DNA from: DASUVJ01 sp036378995
Lineage (GTDB): Bacteria > Patescibacteriota > Saccharimonadia > Saccharimonadales > Saccharimonadaceae
Reading direction: 5' to 3'
NCBI GenBank assembly: GCA_036378995.1
Contig: DASUVJ010000001.1
Coordinates: forward strand, 1-14,631
Length of the DNA: 14,631 nucleotides
Shown: one piece after another, positions 5,817 to 12,451 of the stretch
Layout: each line of letters starts with the position of its first letter
Numbering within the stretch: position 1 is the stretch's first letter
Notes under the pieces: model-generated
What the model saw: the letters and a program-made list of their open reading frames with translations, nothing else
Told to the model about the DNA's origin: nothing
Database searches by the model: none
Made by a program: the position numbers and the translations under genes

Positions 5817-6628
5817 TTTTTAGATTCCGCCCGGCGAACTGCCTCGTACCAGCCGAGCACTACAGCCTTCACGATTTCTGGAATTAGCACGTCTTTTGTC
5901 TCCCTGGCAAGATGACGGTTCCAGCCCACACGCCCGAATTCTTCGTACATCTTCATTTCGGCGACACTGCGGAGAATATCTTTAAACACGGCTTCGTAGC
6001 CTTTCTCCTTGAGCTGCACAAAATCGTCTTCGGTAATAATACTCTCATCAAATCGCTGCGGTGCGATGGTCGTAGCAATACCAAGCTCAAAGGCCAAATG
6101 GGTCGTCATAACACCCTTAGCACCCCAAAACTCCCAGTTATTTCGCACCTGCATGCGACGTGTTTTACCCGGAAGCAGCAGCTTTTCTTTGGTAGTCGTA
6201 CGGGTTTCAAGGCCTTCCCCGCCTCGAAGCTCCTCCAGTTTAGCCTCCAGCGGATAGTGATGCGCCGGAGTAAGCCCATCGACAATCGCATGGGCCATCC
6301 AAGCAGCTTCAAATGCCGCGCGCTGTTCATTACCCGCCTTCAAAGCCCCTGCAAGGTTTGTAATATGATCTGAAATCATCTCAAAGATGCCAGTATCTTC
6401 TGGATTGTAAGGATCGATGTAATGCCACGGCTCATCTTTAGCCGGACTCTTGCGCTTGATACCATCGGGACCATTAAGACCCTCAAAATGAAGAATGTCA
6501 TGAATAGCAGGAAAGACGATTCCGGCAGGGAGATGCTTTTCAAGGTGGCGACGAGCCACCCGATCGATCTTTTGATGTACACCCATCATCCGACCGGACT
6601 TTGTACGAAAAGTAGTTCCAGAATACAT
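5813..6628 (-). CDS. Zinc-dependent phospholipase C / S1-P1 nuclease-like protein, apparently cytosolic
   Basis: Hydrolases of this fold use three zinc ions to cleave phosphodiesters. The 271-residue product shows the hallmark HxxxDxxxxxH as H113, D117 and H123 with a Pro just before the last His (TPAH), matching H118-D122-H128 of Bacillus cereus phospholipase C. A downstream HxxxE (H177, E181) fits the H142-E146 pair. WHYID (68-72) resembles the first His-Asp cluster of S1/P1 nucleases. Unlike characterised members, there is no signal peptide and no N-terminal Trp ligand; H18 or H29 might replace it. The 53-residue spacing between H123 and H177 indicates an insertion. It starts 4 nt after recG and overlaps rsmD by 4 nt. 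A later start at Met15 is possible. Substrate unknown. Confidence 0.7.
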   Translation of the reverse strand: MYSGTTFRTKSGRMMGVHQKIDRVARRHLEKHLPAGIVFPAIHDILHFEGLNGPDGIKRKSPAKDEPWHYIDPYNPEDTGIFEMISDHITNLAGALKAGNEQRAAFEAAWMAHAIVDGLTPAHHYPLEAKLEELRGGEGLETRTTTKEKLLLPGKTRRMQVRNNWEFWGAKGVMTTHLAFELGIATTIAPQRFDESIITEDDFVQLKEKGYEAVFKDILRSVAEMKMYEEFGRVGWNRHLARETKDVLIPEIVKAVVLGWYEAVRRAESKK

Positions 6629-6632
6629 AGTG

Positions 6633-8663
6633 CTAATTCAATGTGGTCAGGCGCTGGTATTGCTGTACCTGCTCGGCCAATTGTTTATATTGTAACAGAT
6701 CATCACCAGATTCCACGAACACTTTTGCCTGCTTTTGAGCGCGTGCGATGAGCTTGGTGTCGGACAGGGTCGCAATCTGTAGGTTGAGTGCGCCGTGCTG
6801 AGCCCGGCCGTAAATCTCACCCGGGCCTCGGAGCTGCAGGTCCACCTCTGCCAAATAGAAACCGTCTCCTGACTTCTCGATCTCTTTTAGGCGCTGGCTT
6901 GGCTTGCTACTGTCGCTCGTAACAAGGTAACAATAGCTTTGATGCGATGACCGCCCCACACGCCCGCGAAGCTGGTGGAGCTGAGAAAGACCAAAACGGT
7001 CAGCGTCCTCAATAATCATGACGGTTGCGTTCGGTACATCAACACCGACTTCTACTACTGTCGTGCTCACAAGAATATCCAGCTCACCTGAAGCAAATCT
7101 GCTCATCACGTCGTCTTTTTCATCAGCCTTAAGCTTGCCGTGCAACAAACCAATCTTCCGGTGTTTGAACACGGAACTCTGCAACCGTTTGTATTCAGCG
7201 GTGACGCTCTTAACTTCGTTGTCTGGGTTTTCGTCAATTAAGTTACAAATGACATAAGCCTGTCGTCCAGCCGCTATTTCAGCATCGACTTTTTCGTAGA
7301 GCTGAGGCCGGGAGTTGGGCGACCAAATTTTGGTCGCGATTGCTTTTCGTCCTTTTGGCAACTCGTTTAGGATACTCACATCCAGCTCGCCATACACCGT
7401 AAGAGCGAGGCTGCGCGGAATCGGTGTTGCTGTCATCGCGAGCAGATGCGGCATATGTTCGGATTTTTTAAGCAGTTCCTGACGCTGAGCCACGCCAAAA
7501 CGGTGCTGTTCATCGATCACAACGAAGCCCAAACGATGAAACTTCACCGTTTCTTGTATGAGCGCGTGCGTTCCAACCACGACGTCCACGCTGCCCGAGG
7601 CAATCTGCTCGTACAGGATTTTGCGAGCCGCCCCCTTTACACTGCCCATCAGCAAACCGACTGTCAGGCCAAACGGAGAGAGTAATTTAGATAATGTTTC
7701 AGCATGTTGCGAGGCGAGGATTTCGGTTGGCGCCATCAATGCAGTTTGAAAACCCGAATGCGCGCACGACCTGGCCGCAAGACCGGCAACAACTGTCTTA
7801 CCTGATCCTACATCACCTTGCAGCATGCGGTTCATGGGTGTTTTACGCTCAAAATCCTGAATAATCTCCCAGGCTGCACGGCGCTGGGCATCGGTCAAAG
7901 CAAACGGCAGTTCTTTAACGAACTCCCCTACGATATTTTTATCAAATGGAATATGCCATCCTATTAGCTTGGAGTTTTCTTGTTTATTGAACTGTGCCGC
8001 CAGAAGCAGCTGAAACAGCTCTTCAAACGCAAGGCGCTCACGAGCATCTCTTACGTCTTGCGGCTTGCTCGGAAAATGCATTCCAAGAACGGCGTCCGAT
8101 CTTGAAAGGAGCTTCTCAGAGGTGACAATCTTTTGCGGTAGTGTCTCGGGAAGCATTGTAATAAGCGGCCGAAGTTCGCCGAGAATTTTACGAACAAGCT
8201 GGCTTTTTAGGCCCTTGATCGCCCGATACACCGGAAGTAGCCTATCCGTCTGAAGCGGCATCTCGCTTACTTTTTCGACACTTGGATTTGTGAGTTGGTA
8301 TTTATTGTAATTAAATTCAAACTCACCCGAAAAAAAGAACTCGTCATCACCCTTCAGCTGCGTCGCTCGGTATGGCTGGTTAAACCAGACGGCTTGCAGT
8401 TTGCCGCTGTTGTCAACAAGCGTCGCCGTCGTAATGCGAAGTCCTCGTCGAACCGGACGGGTGGCGATTTTTTCGCAGCGTGCTTTTATCGTCATTTTAC
8501 CCGGATGGATGTCACTGATTTTTACGACCTCCGAAAAATCCTCGTGCTTACGGGGCAAAAAGTCAATTAAATCGCCCACGGTCCGAAGCCCCGCGGCGGC
8601 GAATTGTTCGGCCGTCTTTACGCCGACACCTTTGATTTTTTCAAGCGGCGTTACAAGATTCAT
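6633..8663 (-). CDS. recG: ATP-dependent DNA helicase RecG
   Basis: RecG remodels stalled replication forks and branched recombination intermediates. The wedge domain fills the N-terminal third (OB fold at about 55-130). Helicase signatures are Walker A GDVGSGKT (283-290), DEQH (384-387), TATPIPR (411-417) and QLHQLRGRVGR (561-571). The TRG region is present as LQLRGPGEIYGRAQHG (609-624), somewhat different from the usual GTRQxG. The length of 676 residues is normal. The start at 8663 has no Shine-Dalgarno and lies 9 nt after a perfect TATAAT (8672-8677), so the message is probably leaderless. recG heads the cluster with the PLC-like gene, rsmD and the GNAT gene. Confidence 0.98.
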   Translation of the reverse strand: MNLVTPLEKIKGVGVKTAEQFAAAGLRTVGDLIDFLPRKHEDFSEVVKISDIHPGKMTIKARCEKIATRPVRRGLRITTATLVDNSGKLQAVWFNQPYRATQLKGDDEFFFSGEFEFNYNKYQLTNPSVEKVSEMPLQTDRLLPVYRAIKGLKSQLVRKILGELRPLITMLPETLPQKIVTSEKLLSRSDAVLGMHFPSKPQDVRDARERLAFEELFQLLLAAQFNKQENSKLIGWHIPFDKNIVGEFVKELPFALTDAQRRAAWEIIQDFERKTPMNRMLQGDVGSGKTVVAGLAARSCAHSGFQTALMAPTEILASQHAETLSKLLSPFGLTVGLLMGSVKGAARKILYEQIASGSVDVVVGTHALIQETVKFHRLGFVVIDEQHRFGVAQRQELLKKSEHMPHLLAMTATPIPRSLALTVYGELDVSILNELPKGRKAIATKIWSPNSRPQLYEKVDAEIAAGRQAYVICNLIDENPDNEVKSVTAEYKRLQSSVFKHRKIGLLHGKLKADEKDDVMSRFASGELDILVSTTVVEVGVDVPNATVMIIEDADRFGLSQLHQLRGRVGRSSHQSYCYLVTSDSSKPSQRLKEIEKSGDGFYLAEVDLQLRGPGEIYGRAQHGALNLQIATLSDTKLIARAQKQAKVFVESGDDLLQYKQLAEQVQQYQRLTTLN

Positions 8664-8671
8664 CTGATTCG

Positions 8672-8677
8672 ATTATA
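8672..8677 (-). promoter_or_regulatory. -10 element of the recG promoter
   Basis: A perfect TATAAT on the minus strand ends 9 nt before the recG ATG, in the 28-nt gap after the pilin gene. No convincing -35 is seen. Confidence 0.5.
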
Positions 8678-8691
8678 CAGCAGTAACGAAG

Positions 8692-9267
8692 TTAATTGGT
8701 GTAGCCACCGGTCACCCAGGCGCCTTCGTACGACCAGTTGCGGCCCGTGCACGAAAAGCCCGGACTATTTGAGGCATTTTGTCCGCTCGCTACGCTGTCC
8801 ATCCGAGCAATCCCCAAAACATAATAAGCCCCCTTCGAAGAATCGCAACCGTTGTCTCCAGCCGCATAGCGGTAATAAAAGTACTCATAGTTATTTTTAC
8901 TAGCCGCTGGAGCCAAATCTCCTACCACACCAGTATTAGTTGGATCAACAGGAACCTTAGAAATGCCGCTTGAAGAAGAGACGAGTGCAGATAAAAAGTT
9001 TGTCGCCGCAGATCCAGTTGTGCTCACCTCCCAACCAGCAGCACCAGTCGTTGAAACCGGTGCAGGATACGAACCATTATTCGTCTTATAAATCTCAAGA
9101 CCCTTTACGATAGTCTTCATATCCTGAACACGACGAGAATCTCGCGCCCGGCCCTGAATGCCGTTATATGCCACCGTTACAATTGCTGCCAGAATCGCTA
9201 CTACAACAATAACGATAAGTAATTCGACAATAGTAAATCCCGCCCGTGTCGAATTGTACCCATTCAT
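8692..9267 (-). CDS. Type IV pilin-like prepilin
   Basis: Type IV pilins are exported, cut by prepilin peptidase and assembled into surface fibres for adhesion, motility or DNA uptake. The class III-like signal is MNGYNSTRAG, cut after Gly10, then FTIVELLIVIVVVAILAA (11-28) with the conserved Glu at mature position 5. The N-terminal helix continues to about residue 62, followed by a Gly/Ser/Thr-rich globular domain. Two Cys (C141, C173) could form the C-terminal disulfide loop. The 191-residue length fits a major or minor pilin. No pilin assembly genes are nearby. The start is 8 nt after an extended -10, with no Shine-Dalgarno, so translation may be leaderless. The family call is firm; major or minor pilin is not decided. 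Confidence 0.93.
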   Translation of the reverse strand: MNGYNSTRAGFTIVELLIVIVVVAILAAIVTVAYNGIQGRARDSRRVQDMKTIVKGLEIYKTNNGSYPAPVSTTGAAGWEVSTTGSAATNFLSALVSSSSGISKVPVDPTNTGVVGDLAPAASKNNYEYFYYRYAAGDNGCDSSKGAYYVLGIARMDSVASGQNASNSPGFSCTGRNWSYEGAWVTGGYTN

Positions 9268-9274
9268 GTGTTTA

Positions 9275-9283
9275 TTTATAGCA
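9275..9283 (-). promoter_or_regulatory. Extended -10 promoter of the pilin gene
   Basis: TGCTATAAA on the minus strand ends 8 nt before the pilin ATG. The -35 is weak (TTGTGC at 19 bp). Confidence 0.55.
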
Positions 9284-9307
9284 TTTTACGTACAACAAGC
9301 ACAAGAA

Positions 9308-11083
9308 CTAAGAATCCAGCAACATTCCCTCAAGCGTTCTTGAAAGAGTCTCGAGTCGGCTATTTAGCTCCTTCGACTGTGTACGCACATCGGCCTCAGC
9401 CTCTTCCCACCACTGCACATAAAATTTTAGCTTAGGCTCGGTACCGCTTGGTCGAATCGTCACCCTACAGCGATAGTCTCCGTTAAGCTCAAGAACCACT
9501 ACATTTCCTTTGATACAGTCAATTTTCGTTACAGTATCCGTAGCGAGATCTCGGCGTTCAGATACCTGATAATCGAGGATCGCAGAGATGTTATGCTCAC
9601 CCAGCTTTTTAGGAGGATTAGAGCGCAGCTCAGCCATAACTGACTGCATCGTCTCAAATCCACTCGCCCCCAGAAAATATGCGCTGTCGAGTCGCTCTAA
9701 GTACAGGCCGTGTTCATCATAAAGCTCCAAAAGCCGGTCATACAATGTTTTGCCGCTTTTCTTGAGCTCTGCGGCATATTCGGCGAGCGGAAGTGCCCCA
9801 CTTGCTCCATCCTTATCGCGCGAATAATCGCCCTTAAGTAGCCCGTAGCTCTCTTCGCCTCCAATAACGAATATCTCATCAGTCGTTTCTTTATTACGAA
9901 TAAGTTCACTAATATACTTGAACCCGATGAGCATATTTGTATACATAGTAACGCCGTAGTGGTCAGCGAGCGCTCCGAGCATGTCAGTAGTAACAATTGT
10001 CTTAGCAATATAATGTTTACTTGTCAGCTCGCCCTTTTCTTGGAGTTTTTGAAGGGCATAGTCCGTCGCCAATACTGCCGACTGATTACCGTTAAGGTAG
10101 ATTACTTGATCCTTATCGCGGACCATGACTCCGATACGATCCGCATCCGGGTCATTAGTAATAGCAATGTCCGCCTTTTCTGCTACTAGCTGAGCAACTG
10201 CGCGATCGTTCGCGGCTTTTTCCTCTGGGTTCGGCTTACCGTTTTCGATCGTAGGAAAATTACCATCAGGTGTCATCTGGTCTTCGACGAGTGAGATCGA
10301 ATGAAAACCCGCCTCGCGTAACGCCGGAAGGGTATTTGTCTGCCCAGCACCGTGAAGCGGCGAGTAGACAATGGCAACGTCTCGCTCAACGCCCTCCGAC
10401 TGGCCAACGACCGCTTCGATATACGCTCTATCGACTTCGGTACCGATAATTTCGATCTTACCGCTGGCTACAGCCATATCGAAATCCATTGCATGAATCT
10501 CGGTAATCCCCGCGGCAACTTCCAATACACCTTTGTCGTGCGGTGCGACAAGCTGGCCGCCATCCGACCAGTAAGCTTTAAAACCGTTATCAAGCGGCGG
10601 ATTATGGCTTGCGCTAATCACAATACCCACCGCAGCCTTCAGATGCCTAACAGCAAAACTAAGTTCGGGTGTGGAGCGGAAGTTATCGAATAGATATACC
10701 TTAAATCCATTTGCCGCTGCTACCTGTGCGGAATATTTGCTTAGCTCTGGCGAACTAAGACGCGTATCACAGGCGATGACAATTCCTTTTTTTGCAGCCT
10801 CCGGATCAAATGTACGCGCATACAAGCACAGCGCTTGTGCCGATTCCCCGATTGTCACACGGTTAATCCTATTCGACCCCAGGCCCGTTGTGCCTCGGCG
10901 ACCGCCAGTTCCAAACTCGACGACCTTAAAAAAAGCATCCTCAAGGTCTTTCCATTGTTCCGACTCGATCATCGAGACAAGCTCGTCGCGATATTCGGCA
11001 TACTTCGGCTCATCCAGCCAAGCTGTAATATTCTTTATAGCTTCTGGTGAAAGGTTCTTCTGCATGAGGTCGTTAAAAGACAT
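9308..11083 (-). CDS. Phosphoglucomutase/phosphomannomutase (alpha-D-phosphohexomutase)
   Basis: The enzyme interconverts hexose 1- and 6-phosphates, linking sugar catabolism to nucleotide-sugar and cell-surface synthesis. All four family motifs are present: the phosphoserine loop SASHNP (157-162, catalytic Ser159), the metal loop DPDADRIG (311-318), the sugar loop GGEESYG (408-414) and the phosphate loop RPSGTEPK (544-551). The 591-residue length and the GTGGRRGTTGLGSNR block (58-72) fit the PgcA/PGM2 branch rather than the shorter ManB proteins. The frame stays open upstream into tyrS, but 11083 is chosen because AAGGAGGG directly precedes it and an extended -10 lies at 11112-11120. Glucose or mannose preference cannot be told from sequence. 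Confidence 0.94.
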   Translation of the reverse strand: MSFNDLMQKNLSPEAIKNITAWLDEPKYAEYRDELVSMIESEQWKDLEDAFFKVVEFGTGGRRGTTGLGSNRINRVTIGESAQALCLYARTFDPEAAKKGIVIACDTRLSSPELSKYSAQVAAANGFKVYLFDNFRSTPELSFAVRHLKAAVGIVISASHNPPLDNGFKAYWSDGGQLVAPHDKGVLEVAAGITEIHAMDFDMAVASGKIEIIGTEVDRAYIEAVVGQSEGVERDVAIVYSPLHGAGQTNTLPALREAGFHSISLVEDQMTPDGNFPTIENGKPNPEEKAANDRAVAQLVAEKADIAITNDPDADRIGVMVRDKDQVIYLNGNQSAVLATDYALQKLQEKGELTSKHYIAKTIVTTDMLGALADHYGVTMYTNMLIGFKYISELIRNKETTDEIFVIGGEESYGLLKGDYSRDKDGASGALPLAEYAAELKKSGKTLYDRLLELYDEHGLYLERLDSAYFLGASGFETMQSVMAELRSNPPKKLGEHNISAILDYQVSERRDLATDTVTKIDCIKGNVVVLELNGDYRCRVTIRPSGTEPKLKFYVQWWEEAEADVRTQSKELNSRLETLSRTLEGMLLDS

Positions 11084-11111
11084 ATCCCTCCTTGTTTTGA
11101 TTCGAGCCTTT

Positions 11112-11120
11112 ATTATAACA
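11112..11120 (-). promoter_or_regulatory. Extended -10 promoter of the phosphohexomutase gene
   Basis: TGTTATAAT on the minus strand lies in the gap after tyrS. The predicted start is about 11105, which leaves a 22-nt leader with a strong ribosome-binding site. This supports the start at 11083 over the upstream frame. Confidence 0.65.
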
Positions 11121-11126
11121 AATTTG

Positions 11127-12341
11127 CTATCGAACCAAAACGAAGCTGTTCTTGCCTTTTTTAACAAGAGAGGCTTGTGAGATCTGTTGATCGTCGGCAA
11201 TTTTTGTATCATTTACCGATACGGCCCCTCCTGAAATAAGCCGGCGAGCTTCACCGTTACTTGTAGCAAGGCCACTTTCGACCAATGCCTCGACCACGGA
11301 TTTTCCCGCATCAACCGTAGGGATTTCTTCTGCGAGCGCGTCAAGATCCTCATCAGTGAGCTCACTGAAGTCCCCTGTTCCAAAAAGAACCGCTGTCACG
11401 CGCTCAACAGACTTAAGACGCTCTTCGCCGTGTACTAGCTTCGTCACTTCACGTGCTAACGTTTTTTGTGCGACGCGCGCACCTGGGTTTTGCTGCTGCT
11501 CTCGTTCAAGCGCTTCGATCTCCTCACGAGAAAGAAGCGTGTAGATCTTCGCGTAATCAATCACGCCTTCATCATCAACATTCAGCCAGAATTGGTAAAA
11601 CTTGTAGACACTCGTCTTTTTAGGGTCGAGCCATACGGCGCCACCTTCGCTCTTGCCGAACTTTACTCCCGTCGCCTTGTTGATAACAAGCGGCGTGGAG
11701 TAAACATGGGCTTCTCCGCCTTCGATGCGGCGGATAAGATCAACTCCAGCGATCGAATTACCCCACTGGTCAGCACCGCAGACCTGCAATGTAACGCCGT
11801 GCTCTCGGTAGAGATGCAAGAAGTCGTAACCCTGGATTAGCGAGTAGCTGAATTCGGCATAGCTAATACCACTGCCGTCTTCACCGAGACGTGACTGAAC
11901 AAAGTCGCGCCCAAGCATTTGGCTCATCGGCACATGCTTACCGACATCGCGCAGGAAGTCTAAGTAGTTAATATTCTTGAACCAATCGTAATTATCAACG
12001 ATTGTGAATTCTTTGCCGTCAAAAGCCGTTTTGTACTGCTTGGCAATTCCAGCTTTGTTCTTGGCTATTTCATCAAGCGTTTTTAGATTGCGCTCATCTT
12101 TTTTGCCGTCCGGATCGCCGATCATTCCCGTCGCACCACCCACTAGCAAGAAGGCCTTGTGGCCGTGATCGATGAAATGTCGCACCATCATAGCTGCGGC
12201 AAAGTTACCGATTGTCATGCTATCAGCACTAGGATCAACACCCCAATAGAAAGAGATAGGACCATTATCAAGTTCGGTAATGTCTTTGAAGGTCATCTGG
12301 TTGACGAAGCCTCGCCACTGCAGTTCTTCGGAAAGTTTCAC
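11127..12341 (-). CDS. tyrS: Tyrosyl-tRNA synthetase
   Basis: This class I synthetase charges tRNA-Tyr. The order is Rossmann catalytic domain, anticodon-binding domain and S4 RNA-binding domain (about 340-404). Tyrosine-pocket residues are seen in FYWGVDPSADS (31-41), Y166, Q170 and D173 in YSLIQGYD, and GADQWGN (189-195). The KMSKS loop is KFGKS (227-231). The HIGH motif reads TIGN (43-46), the form found in E. coli TrpRS, so both histidines of HIGH are replaced. LVGGATGMIGDPDG and GADQWGN still mark it as TyrRS. The start is GTG at 12341, with AGGAGA at good distance. It is divergent from the penicillin-binding protein gene. The 404-residue length is normal. Confidence 0.97.
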   Translation of the reverse strand: MKLSEELQWRGFVNQMTFKDITELDNGPISFYWGVDPSADSMTIGNFAAAMMVRHFIDHGHKAFLLVGGATGMIGDPDGKKDERNLKTLDEIAKNKAGIAKQYKTAFDGKEFTIVDNYDWFKNINYLDFLRDVGKHVPMSQMLGRDFVQSRLGEDGSGISYAEFSYSLIQGYDFLHLYREHGVTLQVCGADQWGNSIAGVDLIRRIEGGEAHVYSTPLVINKATGVKFGKSEGGAVWLDPKKTSVYKFYQFWLNVDDEGVIDYAKIYTLLSREEIEALEREQQQNPGARVAQKTLAREVTKLVHGEERLKSVERVTAVLFGTGDFSELTDEDLDALAEEIPTVDAGKSVVEALVESGLATSNGEARRLISGGAVSVNDTKIADDQQISQASLVKKGKNSFVLVR

Positions 12342-12371
12342 GGTGTTCTCCTATCTGTTATTCTCCCTGCA

Positions 12372-12393
12372 AGTATAGCAGAAAAACCCTCTA
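12372..12393 (-). promoter_or_regulatory. Promoter of tyrS
   Basis: TATACT (12372-12377) with an upstream TGC extension is seen on the minus strand. A possible GTGAGA -35 lies at 16 bp spacing just to the right. The leader would be about 24 nt and carries the AGGAGA ribosome-binding site. Confidence 0.6.
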
Positions 12394-12409
12394 TCTCACG
12401 CCAAATTGG

Positions 12410-12418
12410 TGCTATAAT
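12410..12418 (+). promoter_or_regulatory. Extended -10 promoter of the penicillin-binding protein gene
   Basis: TGCTATAAT on the plus strand is a consensus extended -10, with no good -35 at 17 bp. The predicted start is about 12425. It faces away from the tyrS promoter, with the two -10 elements about 35 bp apart. Confidence 0.65.
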
Positions 12419-12451
12419 GGAGAATAATATTGCTTATGGGAAAAATAGGAC

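Noticed and set aside
5912..6373. 153-codon open frame on the plus strand
   Set aside because: It is opposite the PLC-like gene, where the minus-strand frame carries conserved His/Asp motifs and joins its neighbours with 4-nt junctions.
10671..11180. 169-codon open frame on the plus strand
   Set aside because: It is antisense to the phosphohexomutase N-terminus and the tyrS end, has no ribosome-binding site, and its product is Ser/Arg-rich without any motif.
11084..11212. 43-codon upstream extension of the phosphohexomutase frame
   Set aside because: It overlaps the end of tyrS and is Arg/Lys-rich without homology. The strong AAGGAGGG site and the promoter at 11112-11120 support the start at 11083.
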